Shown here: positions 7,136 to 17,027 of the stretch, piece after piece
Numbering within the stretch: position 1 is the stretch's first letter
How the letters are laid out: the number at the start of each line of letters is the position of its first letter
Assembly: GCA_038239345.1 (NCBI GenBank)
Contig: JBBSEX010000047.1
Coordinates: forward strand, 1-21,717
DNA length: 21,717 nucleotides
Direction: 5' to 3'
Origin: JBBSEX01 sp038239345
GTDB lineage: Bacteria > Acidobacteriota > Terriglobia > Bryobacterales > Bryobacteraceae
The notes under the pieces: generated by a model
Databases searched by the model: none
Told to the model about the DNA's origin: nothing
The model's input: only the letters and a program-made list of their open reading frames with translations
Position numbers and translations under genes: made by a program

Positions 7136-10100
7136 TTATTGCACGCTCAGAATTACGCCTGCCTGGCTTGACGCCGCGCCCACCCTCAATACGATTGGAA
7201 CCGCCCCCGAGATCACCCCCTGGGGTAGAACTACGTTCACCTGAATCACTCCGGCGACTTCACCCGGAGCGGCGCCTGCGTACAGAACCTGCGCGTCCTT
7301 GCCGTCCACACTGACCGTGACAGGCAACGTCGGCTTCGGAAGGACATCAGTGGCAAGCTTGCCATCCACCCCTGGCGGGTTAGTTGCACCTTCTCCGGTT
7401 CCATACAGCACCACAACCGATCCTTTCGCGGCAGGGTTGGACAATGAATTTACCGACCCGTCTTCGTTCAAGATCGCGCCCTGCCCTCTGCCGCTGGCAT
7501 CTGCGGTGAATAAGGCGGGTGCGCTACCTGCAACTGGAAGGGTGAATACAGCCGATGTCTGCCCGTTATACCGCACAGCGACGCGCGTGTTCGCACGCCC
7601 GTCGCCGATGAAGTAGGGAACTATAGCGCTCACTTGGTCGGCCCTGACAAAGATCAGCGGAGACGGGATGCCGTCAAACAGAACCTCGACGCCGCCCAGA
7701 GTTGTGCTTACCAGACCTGTGGACGTGAGCGACAACGGAACTCCCGCTAACGGCCCCAGACCCGTGCCAAACACCGAGATGATTTCCCCAGGTGCAACGC
7801 CTCCGCTAGCGTAGCTGGCTGCATTGGTTAGCGCGGATATGGCGGGTATGGGATTGCCTATGGTCACCTGAAGCGGCTGAGACTGCGCGGACTGAGGATT
7901 AACGACGACGAGTGTATATGTTGCCGCCATTACCGCGAGTCCCTTACTTACAACGACCCGCAACGTGTTCGCTTCTACGAAGGCAGTGGGCAGCGTTGCG
8001 TTGCTGCCTGAAAACTGAACCAGCGCACCACTGGCGAAGCCTGAGCCGCTGATCGTCACGGTAGTATCGTTTGAACCTAGGGCAATCGATGATGGCGAAA
8101 TCGAGGTCGAAACGGGCGCGGGATTGAGGATTCTGAGGTTTACTTGAGCAGCGGCCTGCGGGTTGACCTGAATGGTTCCGCTATAGGTTCCAGCCGACAG
8201 GCCGGCGGGTTTCACCGAAACGTTGATAATTCCGGGTGTCGTATTGGCACTAGACGAAAGCGTGAGCCAAAGTACGTCCGCCGTTGCCGTGAACGGCTGC
8301 CCCAGAGCGCCACTCGTGACCGTAATCATTTGTGGTGAGGGAATCGCACTGCCGATCACGAATTGGAATGGCACCACAGCCGGAGAGATCGCGAAGGTAG
8401 GCTGAAGCGGAGCGTCAGGCGCAAACTTGGCAACGAAGATATCGGTCCCGCCACCAAAGGTGCCTTGATAAGGATTCTTGGTCGGCAGGTCGTTTGAACT
8501 CGTCGTACCGACAACGTACACGTTTCCGCTAGGATCTACCGCAATGGCCGGTGCCAAATCGTTCAAGCTTCCTCCGAAGAAACTTGAAAAGATGAGTCCC
8601 TGACCTGAGGGGCCAAATTGGGCAATGTAGGCGTTTCCACTAAGCGGCGTTCCGGCAGCCTTAAACGGTTGCATTGAATTCTTTACTGGAAAGTCAGGTG
8701 AGGTCGTATGGCCGCTCACATAAATGGAGCCATCCTGGCCCAGTGCAAGGCCGCAACATCCGTACTCTATGTTTGAGCCACCGAGAAGAGTGGAGAACTG
8801 TAAAGCGTCGCCCGTAGGCGTTATCTCCGCAATGAAATTGTCGTTTAGACCACCTCCGTAAATGGATTGAATCGATTCTTGAGAGGAACATTCGGTCCGA
8901 AAGCAATGCCTGCTACGTAAGCATTTCCCAGCGAGTCTACCGTAATGGCGTTAGCTGTCGAGGAATCACCCAGCAGCGTAGAATACGCCACACCTGTTCC
9001 GTCGGCCAGCAACTTTGTAACGAATGCTGCACTGCCTGAGATTGAGGTTGTAGCGGTTTTCTGAAAAGCGTGGTTTGTAACTGGAAAGTCGCTGGAACTG
9101 GTATTCCCGGCAATATAGGTCTGTCCGGTTCTGTCCACTGCGATGCTTTTGGGAAAGTCACCGAACGAACCACCGAAGTAGGTGCCCCAGTTGAAGTTAC
9201 CCGAAGACGACAGTTTGATTACATAGGCATCCTGACCGCCGCCTGGAGCACTTTGAAACGCATTTTTTCCTACTGGTAACTGAGCACTTCCGGTTTGTAT
9301 CGCAACGTAAGCACTTCCGACGGAATCAAGTGCGATGCCGTAACCGATATCGCCCTGCTGGCCTCCCAAGTACGAGGAGAACAGCAGCGATTTACCGTCT
9401 GCGGAAACTTTGGTTATGAAAGCATCGTTGAAACCGCCCCCATAAAATGCCTGAATCGGGTTCTTGGTCGGAAAGTTGAACGAACGCGTCTCGCCCGTGA
9501 TCCAAGCGGCACCTCCTGAATCCACGGCGATGCCGTTCCCATATTCTTCCTGGTCACCAATGAAGACGAAGTACGCCAACCGGTTCCCCCCAGGTGCCAG
9601 CTTGATCACGAACGTGTTGTAAGTTAGCCCGATAGGCTGTTGGAACGGGTCAAGCCCTGGTTGCGCTGGACTCCGGGCATATCCCGTTATGTAACTGCTG
9701 CCACTCGCATCCACTGCAATGGCCGCACCCGCGTCGTATCCAGGTCCACCGAGGTATGTCGAATATTGCAATACGGGATCGATCGTTAAAGCTTGCGACC
9801 GGTCGTAGTCAGCAAGCCCCAATTGAACGCGACCGTCACGAAGGCGATAATCCGCTGCAATCTCGTGACCGCCCTGATATACCCTGGGTCGCTTCTGCCG
9901 CAGTCCGGCGATTACGAGATCACCATTTCCGTCCTTGCGCACTGGCCGGTTATAGGCAATCTCGATCCGCGACGGATTAGCCCCAGCCGCAACCAAAAAA
10001 TCGTATTCAAGCTGACCCTCAGCGTTGCCATAGTAGATGAGATCGATTCCGGGATAAACACTCTTATATCGGACCTTGCCATAATGTTGAACGCCACTGC

Positions 10101-10401
10101 GCCACTTCTTCGGATCGTTCCCGACGAAATAACTGGTGATACCGGGCTGGAGGTCGAGACCCTCGGCTTGCGCAGACTGCCGGGCACCGACCAAGCTCAT
10201 CACAACTGGCTTGCCCTCGTCTGTATGAATTGCCGCCTTGGCCGGACCAAGATAGACGCCTTGTGATAGAAACTGCACACCAGTGTGCGCCTGCCCTTCG
10301 TTCGGTTCGAAGTATAAAGGCACATGCCCTGGCTGCACTTGCTGGGCGGCTGGCAGAACTGTGGCAGCGCCCAATAGAAGAACAAGTGTCCTTGGTCGCA
10401 T
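7136..10401 (-). pseudogene. SBBP/TIGR03437 propeller protein with a -1 frameshift (copy B)
   Basis: The ATG at 10401 opens a 518-residue frame (to 8845) with a signal peptide (TLVLLLGAATVLPA), the PLYFEPNEGQ domain and SBBP blades 1 to 5. It is thrown off at VPLKN, where consensus KNAIQSIYGGG would follow. One base appears to be missing at about 8874/8875: inserting one restores AAT-GCG-ATT-CAA and the downstream frame to the stop at 7136. The repaired protein would have 1088 residues, close to copy D (1092), with seven blades, then BACON-like, IPT/TIG and TIGR03437 domains. No homopolymer run is present at the site, so slippage is not obvious. A single missing base may be a sequencing error, in which case this is a normal gene. 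It starts 14 bases after copy A and is most similar to copies C and D. Confidence 0.87.
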
Positions 10402-10415
10402 TTTGATCAGTGTTT

Positions 10416-13400
10416 TTACTGTACGCTCAGAACAATGCCTGACTGACTTGACGCCCCACCCACCTGCAACATGACCGGCACCGCTCCCGAATTCACTCCA
10501 TTCGGCAGACGTACGTTCACCTGAATCACGCCCGCCACTTCACCCGGCGCGGAGCCTGCGTACAAAACTTGCGCGTCCTTGCCGTCCACACTGACCGTGA
10601 CAGGCAATGTCGGCTTCGGAAGGACATCAATGGCGAGCTTGCCATCCACTCCTGGCGGGCTAGTTGCGCCTTCTCCGGTTCCATAGAGCACAACAACCGA
10701 GCCTTTCGCGGCGGGATTCGACAAGGAGTTGACGGACCCGTCCTCGTTCAAGATCGCTCCCTGTCCTCTGCCGCTTGCATCGGCGGTAAACAAAGCAGGC
10801 GCGCTGCCCGCAACTGGAAGGGTGAACACAGCCGATGTCTGCCCGTTGTACTGCACTGCGACGCGCGTGTTTGGACGCCCGTCGCCGATGGCGTAGGGAA
10901 CAATAGCGCTCACTTGGTCAGCCCTAGCGTAAATGAGCGGAGCTGGAATGCCGTCGAACAGAACTTGAACGCCGCTCAGGATCGTGCTTACCAGACCTGC
11001 CGACGTAACAGCTAACGGAACTCCGACAGTAGGCCCCAGACCCGTGCCGAACAACGAGATGATTTCCCCGGGTGCAACAGCTCCTGTGCCGTAGCTGGCA
11101 GCATTGGTCACCGCAGAGACCGCAAGCGCGGGAGTCCCAATAGTCACCTGAAGCGGCTGCGATGGTGCCGATTGCGGATTAACGACGACGAAAGAAAGCG
11201 TGCCTGCTTGGGTGAATGAGCCTTTGTCAAGCGCGATTTGCAATGTTCCGCTGTCCACCAAAGTTGCGGACAATCCAGCGCTCCCGTTGAGTTGCACTGA
11301 GACGCCCGGCTTGAACCCGGAGCCGTTAACCGTCAGGATGACGGCGTTTGAGCCGATAGGGATGGTAGATGGCGAAATGCTGTTCACAATAGGGCCTGGA
11401 TCAAGCACGTTAAGAGTTACTTGCACGCTCGTCTGAGCATCAATCTGGATCGCGCCTGAATAGACACCCGCTTTCAGATTGGTCGGATCGGTGGTCACGG
11501 ACAGCGTAGCAGGCGTGGTCGTGCCTGAGGCTGTGAATTTGAGCCAACTCGCGCTGGATGTGGGTGTGGGCGCGAACGCCGAAGTGGATGAGCTAGCGAC
11601 CAAAACTATTTGAGGAACGGGCAGGCTTGCACCGGCTACATAGCGGAACAGCAACGTGGCCGGAGTTACCATGAAAGGCGAAACAGCCCCAGCCTCCGGG
11701 GCGAATCGCACCAGGAAGATGTCGCCCGCACCTCCCCCATAGGTGCTCTGAAGCGGGTTCTTCACAGGAAAATCTTCTGAGGTCGTCCCGCCCGCGATGT
11801 ACACCTTATTTTGTGAATCGACCGCGATGCCCCAACCGTGTTCGCCGCCGTGGCCGCCGAGGAGAGTGGAATAGATCAGCGAGCCATTTGCTGCGATCTT
11901 GACGATGAAAGCATCTGTCTTGAAACCAACCGTAGCTCCAACAAACGACTGCAGCGAGTTCTTCAGCGGGAAATCACTTGAATAAGTGGATCCCGTGACA
12001 TACGCGTTTCCGGCGTTGTCCACAGCGAGGCCGCCGCTGTAATCATCTGCGCTTCCGCCCAAGTAGGTGCCGTAAACAAGCGAATCCAGTGCAGGAGTTA
12101 GTTTTGCGATGTACAGATCGGCCTGCCCACCTCCATAGGCGCTTTGAATCGGATTCTTCAACGGCCATCCATCACTCGAGACGCGACCGGATACAACGAC
12201 TTGGCCCGTCCGGTCAGTCGTGACAGTAAAAAGTCCTCCACTGCCCGAGGCACCTAAATACGTGCTTGATAGAATCCGATCACCGCTGGAGGACAGCTTC
12301 GTAATGAAGCCATTCGTTGGATAGATGCCAAATCCGCCGAGGGCCGTCTGCAAACCACCCACGATGGGGTAGTCTGGAGAGAGCGTCAGGCCGACCACGA
12401 TCGGATTGCCCGAAGGGTCTAGCGTCAACGCCTCTCCGTAGTCGATACCGCTGCCGCCGAGGTAGGTTGCAAACAAGAAGCGATCACCCGCCGGCGAGAG
12501 CTTCGCGACAAAAGCGTCGGGGCGTCCGGTCATAGTGGGCTGCAATGCGTTCTTTAGCGGAAAATCGGCCGACCAAGTAAATCCAGCAATAAAGGCGGCG
12601 CCGGTCGAATCGACAGCCAGGCCAAGCGCGCGCTCCTGGTTGTTGCCTCCAAGATAAGTTGAGTAAACCAGCTTGCCTGCCGAAGAAAGCTTAACGATGA
12701 TAGCGTTTTCGTACCCGCCGGCGAATACCGACTGCGCCGCTCCTTTGACCGGGAAATCGTTAGAAGCGGTCCAGCCGGTTACGTACACATTGCCTGCGCC
12801 ATCGAGCGCGATGGCCTGGTCGCTATCCGAAGCGCTTCCGCCTATATAGGTGTACCAGGCGAGTGCGTTGCCCGACGGCGTAACCTTCGCCACGAAAATA
12901 TCCTGTCCGATCCCCGACGTTTGCTGGAACGGGTCAAGGCTCGGATAGTTAGGCGATTTCAGGTATCCTGTGATGTACGCCGCGCCGGTTCCATCCACCG
13001 TGACCGCGGTCGCAACGTCATAAGCATTGCCGCCCAGGTATGTGGAGTATTCGATTACAGGATCGATAGTCAGGGTCGCGGCTCGATCATAACGCGAAAG
13101 AGCAAGCTCAATTTGTCTGCCTCGGCTAACGACATAACTGCACTCAATGTTATGACCCGCCTGATAGACCTTCGGCCTGTGTTGCCGCACACCGGCGATA
13201 AGTAGGTCGCCCTCTGAAGTTGTGTGAACGGGTTCGTTGAATGCGATTTGGATCTGTTTTGGGTTAGCGCCGGGCTGAACGATGAAGTCGTATTCAAGCT
13301 TCCCTTCGGCGTTGCCGTAATAGATGACGTCGATGCCGGGATATACATCGTAGTAGCGGATGCGGGCGAAGTGCGGAATGTCGGTGCGCCATTTCTTGGG

Positions 13401-13655
13401 ATCGTTGCCAAGATAATAATTGCTGACGCCAGGTAGAGGATCGAGAGCTTCTGCACGGGCTTTCGCGTTTGCGCGCTCCAGTCTGAACGTCATCGTCTTG
13501 CCGTTTGAGACGATAGCCGCGCTGGCTGAATTCAGGAAAACACCCCGCGATAGAAACTGCACGCTCGTATGCGCCTGTCCCTGATTCGGTTCAAAGTACA
13601 GAGGGATTTTCGCGAAGCATCCCGAAGCAAACAGCATTCCCAATATGAGTTTCAT
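10416..13655 (-). CDS. Secreted SBBP beta-propeller protein with TIGR03437 C-terminus (copy A)
   Basis: This intact, first and most divergent propeller gene makes about 1079 residues from the ATG at 13655. A TTG at 13661 in the same frame, overlapping the receptor's stop as TTGA, would add two residues; ATG gives a cleaner signal peptide (MKLILGMLFASGCFA). Order of parts: N-terminal domain (PLYFEPNQGQ, about 17-210), seven SBBP blades (about 212-660), a BACON-like domain containing SASWLKFTASG, IPT/TIG (SPSTIPIGSN..ILTVNGSGF) and TIGR03437 (last about 236 residues). ASGC in the signal region weakly fits a lipobox, so it may be a lipoprotein; cleavage after CFA is the alternative. It directly follows the TonB-dependent receptor and is likely co-translated with it. 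The molecular function is not known. Confidence 0.88.
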   Translation of the reverse strand: MKLILGMLFASGCFAKIPLYFEPNQGQAHTSVQFLSRGVFLNSASAAIVSNGKTMTFRLERANAKARAEALDPLPGVSNYYLGNDPKKWRTDIPHFARIRYYDVYPGIDVIYYGNAEGKLEYDFIVQPGANPKQIQIAFNEPVHTTSEGDLLIAGVRQHRPKVYQAGHNIECSYVVSRGRQIELALSRYDRAATLTIDPVIEYSTYLGGNAYDVATAVTVDGTGAAYITGYLKSPNYPSLDPFQQTSGIGQDIFVAKVTPSGNALAWYTYIGGSASDSDQAIALDGAGNVYVTGWTASNDFPVKGAAQSVFAGGYENAIIVKLSSAGKLVYSTYLGGNNQERALGLAVDSTGAAFIAGFTWSADFPLKNALQPTMTGRPDAFVAKLSPAGDRFLFATYLGGSGIDYGEALTLDPSGNPIVVGLTLSPDYPIVGGLQTALGGFGIYPTNGFITKLSSSGDRILSSTYLGASGSGGLFTVTTDRTGQVVVSGRVSSDGWPLKNPIQSAYGGGQADLYIAKLTPALDSLVYGTYLGGSADDYSGGLAVDNAGNAYVTGSTYSSDFPLKNSLQSFVGATVGFKTDAFIVKIAANGSLIYSTLLGGHGGEHGWGIAVDSQNKVYIAGGTTSEDFPVKNPLQSTYGGGAGDIFLVRFAPEAGAVSPFMVTPATLLFRYVAGASLPVPQIVLVASSSTSAFAPTPTSSASWLKFTASGTTTPATLSVTTDPTNLKAGVYSGAIQIDAQTSVQVTLNVLDPGPIVNSISPSTIPIGSNAVILTVNGSGFKPGVSVQLNGSAGLSATLVDSGTLQIALDKGSFTQAGTLSFVVVNPQSAPSQPLQVTIGTPALAVSAVTNAASYGTGAVAPGEIISLFGTGLGPTVGVPLAVTSAGLVSTILSGVQVLFDGIPAPLIYARADQVSAIVPYAIGDGRPNTRVAVQYNGQTSAVFTLPVAGSAPALFTADASGRGQGAILNEDGSVNSLSNPAAKGSVVVLYGTGEGATSPPGVDGKLAIDVLPKPTLPVTVSVDGKDAQVLYAGSAPGEVAGVIQVNVRLPNGVNSGAVPVMLQVGGASSQSGIVLSVQ

Positions 13656-13657
13656 CT

Positions 13658-16600
13658 TCAAAACACCAACCTTAACGCCAACTGAATCGATCGCGGTCCA
13701 CCCACCTGGTACAACGGATTCAAACCCGCATTCACTCCTCCACGCCCCAGGTCCTGCCCTAGCATTCGCACCGAGTAGCCGAATTGTGGGCTCAACAGCA
13801 AACCAACCGGGTCCGCAAAACTTGGATGATTCAACGCATTGAACATCTCGGCGCGGAACTGCAGCTTGGCCACTTCCAACACCGGAAACTCGCGCCGAAT
13901 CGTAAAGTTCACCTGGCTTAACGGAAACCCGCGCAGGGCGTTCCGCCCCAGCGTGCCTTGGCGTCCCGGAAAGCCGCCTTGCAGCTCGAACGCATCCGGA
14001 TTGAAACGCCGTCCACCAGCCAAAGCCGGATCGTCGATATACAACGGCATGCCCGCCACAAGGTCGGGACGGAAGCTATACGCTCCATACCCCAGATCGC
14101 GCGTGAACGTCACATCCACGGGTGTCGCCGTGCGAAAGCTGAACACTCCATCGAGCGCCCAATGGTTCATTAGGGAAGCAACCCAGGTCCGGTGCGAAAG
14201 CTGGGGCAGATCATACGAGAAAGCCGCGGAAAGCGTGTGCCGGATATCGAAGTCCGACGGCCCCCGATCGCGTTGCGGATTGACGATCACCGCCGCCAGA
14301 TGTGACGCCGAATCATTGGATGCATTATCCAGCGAGTGTCCGAACGTGTAGGATGCGAGCGCCTGTAAGCCTTTCGCAAGCCGCCTCTGAAACTGCGCCT
14401 GTAGCGACTCGAAATCTGAAAATGCAGTGTTGCGGATCAGGTAAGCATATGTGAAGTTGTCGTTCGGGTTCACGAAATAGTCCATCCGCAATAGCCGCCT
14501 CCCAGCCGCGCCGACCCACGAAACGGAAAGCGCGTTGTTCTGCCCGAAGGACTGCTCCAGAGCCACATTCCATTGGTAAGTGACCGGCAGTCTTAACCCG
14601 CGCTCCGCACCATAAATGGAAGCCACCGGAGGCTGAAGGCTGAACGGAGGCGCATGCGAAGCCGCCGCGGGTAACGGGAAGAAGATGCCGTCATAGAATT
14701 GAACAGAGCGGTAATAAGGGAAACTGCTGGCGGCTTGTCCGATCAGTCCCGTACCCAGGTCGTAGAACAGACCGAAACCGGCCCGTAACGTGGTCTCGCG
14801 GCCTCGCCGTTGCGAAAACTGATAAGCCACGCCCAGACGAGGGGCGAAATTACCCCAGGTAGTCTGATACAGCGGCGTGCCTTTGGGAGCGAGATGCAAC
14901 TGCTTTGGGTTTTGGTAGTTCTCGAAAGTGTACAGGGGATGGTTCGAGCCGCCCTGCGGCGCGGGGTTAATTTCCCAACGAAGGCCGTAGGTCAGCGTCC
15001 AGCGCCTACTTATCTTCCACGTGTCCTGGGCAAAAGATGACATGTTCAGGAAGTGGATAGAGCCGGCGTCTTGGGCCTCAACCACAACAAGCGAGGTACG
15101 CCCGGAGGTTGCGCCCGTTCCTCCTGTGAAATACGCAAATTGATCGTACGCCCGCGGCCCGTTGAAAGTGCCGAGACGGCGGTAATCCACTCCGAATTTG
15201 ATCTGGTGCGAACCCTTTATGAATGAGAATGTGTCCGTTACGTTGTATTGGCGCTGGGCGTTTGCAACATTCTTGCCCAAATACCAACTGGAGTTAATGC
15301 CGCCTGAAAGGAAGAATCCTCCAAACGAATTCTTGGGATCTGCAAACGGCGGAAAGAAATCGGAGGCGCTGAGCGGCGTTGCTCCCCCAAAGTTGTCTAA
15401 ACGGCTATAGCTCTCTCCCGTCGTATGGCTTGAATTGATCCGGAACTCGTTGCTCAACCGAGGCGAGATCAAGAACGTCGCTCCCAGCGTGAGCGTCGTT
15501 GTGTTCGCAAGAGTGTCTGTTGGGTTGTTGATGGAATAGAGGCGTGCGGTCGTATTGGAAGGCGCGTAATTGAATCGGCCAAACAGAGTGACGCGGTTGC
15601 CGATGGTGTGATCCATCCGTAGGCTCGTCGCGTTCAATGTTGCTATATCCGTATAGCTGGCGATGAAAGGCGCGAAACCGTAGCGGGTGGCTGGCCGATT
15701 CGGCAAAGGGAAAGAATTCAGGTAAGGTTGCAGGTTGTCAGGCGAGATCATACGTACTTCGAGCGAGGGAACGTCGGTCGATTCCACTTGCGGCTGCTTT
15801 AGCCGGAGGCCCTCATATGAGAAAAAGAAGAACGTTCGATCTCGCCCGTTGTAGACCTTCGGTAGAAACACCGGCCCGCCGAGCACGGCGCCAAAGTCGT
15901 TCTGTCGAAGCGCCGGTTTTGCCAGGGAGTTGGCATTGGCAAACCAATCGTTCGCATCCAGCGCGTCATTGCGGAAATAATCGAACAGCGCTCCGTGCGG
16001 CTTATTCGTGCCGGAACGCGTCAAAATCGTGATCTGCGCTCCCGGAGTGCGCCCGTATTCGGGAGCGTAGGAAGAGGTTTGAACTCGAAACTCCTCCAGA
16101 GCATCCACGGATACGAGAGTATTGGTCCCTCCGGTTGCGCCGAGTCCTGGCAAAGACCCGGAAGCGGACTGCACAAGAGTAAGCCCCGCACTGACACCGA
16201 TGTTGGCGCTCGCGCCGTCAATGGTGAAATAGTTGGCATTGGCACGCTGACCATTCACACTGAACTGGCCCTGCTCGCCAAAGGTGGCTTTGGTCGTAAC
16301 AACACCAGGCGTGAGGGCGATCAAGGATTGAAAACTTCGTCCATTTAATGGCAGGTTCTCGATAAACTGCCGGTTCACGACGGTACTGACCGTCGCTGAA
16401 TCGGATTGCACGCGTGACGCTGCGCTGCTCACCGTAACTGATTCGCCAAGTGTGGCCAACTCCAGCGTAAAGTCGATGTGACCTGTCTGGCCAACAGCGA
16501 GATCTATCCCAGTCCGCCGAATTGCGCGGAAGCCGGCGGCTTCTACGGTAGCTGCGTATGAACCTGGCGGTAGGAAGGGAAAGCTGTAGACTCCCTCGTT

Positions 16601-16765
16601 ATTCGACAAAGAACTGCGGGTGGTTGCAGTGGCAGAGTTGATCAAGCTGATCGTAACGCCAGAAACCGCCGCTTGCGAGGGATCTCGGACAACGCCGGAA
16701 AGTTCCGCCGTCTGACCGAACAGCGGTATGGCGCCGAGTAGGATGAAAATGATCGTCGCCTTCAC
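13658..16765 (-). CDS. Oar-like TonB-dependent outer-membrane receptor
   Basis: The 1035-residue product starts at a GTG at 16765 with a signal peptide (IIFILLGAIPLFGQ, residues 1-18). Residues about 20-105 form a carboxypeptidase-regulatory-like (CarboxypepD_reg) domain: LSGVVRDPSQAAVSGVTIS, then NNEGVYSFPFLPPGSYAATVEAAGF. A TonB plug follows (about 110-255; ENLPLNGRSFQSLIALTPGVV, VNGQRANANYFTIDGA, VDALEEFRVQTSSYAPEYGR). The rest is a large beta-barrel in the Oar-like style common in Acidobacteriota, ending in an aromatic residue (QLALRLVF) as outer-membrane proteins do for BAM recognition. It should import a ligand energised by TonB-ExbBD; the substrate cannot be told. It heads the five-gene unit, and its TGA touches the next start. 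A Shine-Dalgarno and a promoter-like element lie upstream. Confidence 0.93.
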   Translation of the reverse strand: MKATIIFILLGAIPLFGQTAELSGVVRDPSQAAVSGVTISLINSATATTRSSLSNNEGVYSFPFLPPGSYAATVEAAGFRAIRRTGIDLAVGQTGHIDFTLELATLGESVTVSSAASRVQSDSATVSTVVNRQFIENLPLNGRSFQSLIALTPGVVTTKATFGEQGQFSVNGQRANANYFTIDGASANIGVSAGLTLVQSASGSLPGLGATGGTNTLVSVDALEEFRVQTSSYAPEYGRTPGAQITILTRSGTNKPHGALFDYFRNDALDANDWFANANSLAKPALRQNDFGAVLGGPVFLPKVYNGRDRTFFFFSYEGLRLKQPQVESTDVPSLEVRMISPDNLQPYLNSFPLPNRPATRYGFAPFIASYTDIATLNATSLRMDHTIGNRVTLFGRFNYAPSNTTARLYSINNPTDTLANTTTLTLGATFLISPRLSNEFRINSSHTTGESYSRLDNFGGATPLSASDFFPPFADPKNSFGGFFLSGGINSSWYLGKNVANAQRQYNVTDTFSFIKGSHQIKFGVDYRRLGTFNGPRAYDQFAYFTGGTGATSGRTSLVVVEAQDAGSIHFLNMSSFAQDTWKISRRWTLTYGLRWEINPAPQGGSNHPLYTFENYQNPKQLHLAPKGTPLYQTTWGNFAPRLGVAYQFSQRRGRETTLRAGFGLFYDLGTGLIGQAASSFPYYRSVQFYDGIFFPLPAAASHAPPFSLQPPVASIYGAERGLRLPVTYQWNVALEQSFGQNNALSVSWVGAAGRRLLRMDYFVNPNDNFTYAYLIRNTAFSDFESLQAQFQRRLAKGLQALASYTFGHSLDNASNDSASHLAAVIVNPQRDRGPSDFDIRHTLSAAFSYDLPQLSHRTWVASLMNHWALDGVFSFRTATPVDVTFTRDLGYGAYSFRPDLVAGMPLYIDDPALAGGRRFNPDAFELQGGFPGRQGTLGRNALRGFPLSQVNFTIRREFPVLEVAKLQFRAEMFNALNHPSFADPVGLLLSPQFGYSVRMLGQDLGRGGVNAGLNPLYQVGGPRSIQLALRLVF

Positions 16766-16774
16766 GTATAGATG

Positions 16775-16781
16775 TCCTTCC
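16775..16781 (-). promoter_or_regulatory. Ribosome binding site for the receptor gene
   Basis: GGAAGGA lies on the minus strand nine bases before the GTG at 16765. It is the best Shine-Dalgarno match in the neighbourhood and decides the GTG as the start, consistent with the signal peptide beginning right there. Confidence 0.7.
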
Positions 16782-16807
16782 GAAGAGAAGCGAGAGCGGG
16801 TAGCACA

Positions 16808-16836
16808 ATTATAACCAACAATCTACCGGCCGTACA
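16808..16836 (-). promoter_or_regulatory. Candidate sigma70-type promoter of the receptor-propeller operon
   Basis: Reading leftward, a perfect TATAAT lies at 16813-16808. Seventeen bases upstream, TGTACG (16836-16831) is only a weak -35, matching three of six consensus bases. The predicted start of transcription near 16801 gives a leader of about 35 bases before the GTG. A strong -10 with a poor -35 often depends on an activator, and two direct repeats lie immediately upstream. Confidence 0.5.
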
Positions 16837-16844
16837 CTGAAACA

Positions 16845-16864
16845 CCTCAGCGGTCCTCAGCGGT
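16845..16864. promoter_or_regulatory. Two perfect 10-bp direct repeats upstream of the promoter
   Basis: CCTCAGCGGT occurs twice without a gap at 16845-16854 and 16855-16864 (ACCGCTGAGG twice on the transcribed strand). Relative to the predicted start near 16801 they cover about -44 to -63, with a period of one helical turn. This is the position and spacing expected of a transcription-activator site, which would fit the weak -35. A chance duplication remains possible. Confidence 0.5.
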
Positions 16865-17027
16865 TCCGCCCACTCGACGGCTTGGATGAAAGGCAAACCC
16901 CAAACAATAGCAAGCCTCTCTGTGCGCTCCGATTCCTAGGTTGCTGGCATGGTAGTACATCTTCTCCCCGAGTAGCGCGAACACTACGTACGTGCCACAA
17001 TTTACTCTTTCTGTGCTGGACCGTTCC

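Larger units (their letters stand above)
902..13655 (-). repeat. Tandem array of four paralogous propeller genes
   Basis: Copies A, B, C and D lie head to tail on the minus strand with gaps of 14, 11 and 7 bases. All share the same domain order. B, C and D have closely similar signal peptides and N-termini (VQ.GHVPLYFEPNEGQAH), whereas A is more distant there. The unit is about 3.2-3.3 kb. The arrangement implies local tandem duplication, with B and C the most alike in the propeller region (for example GETRSF.FPTKNPIQA and GHTTS.DFPVKNS.QPFKAAG). Confidence 0.85.

Noticed and set aside
902..13655. Regular repeats that might suggest CRISPR or satellite DNA
   Set aside because: The periodicity is about 50-65 codons, in frame, and encodes SBBP blades. 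There are no short identical repeats with unique spacers.
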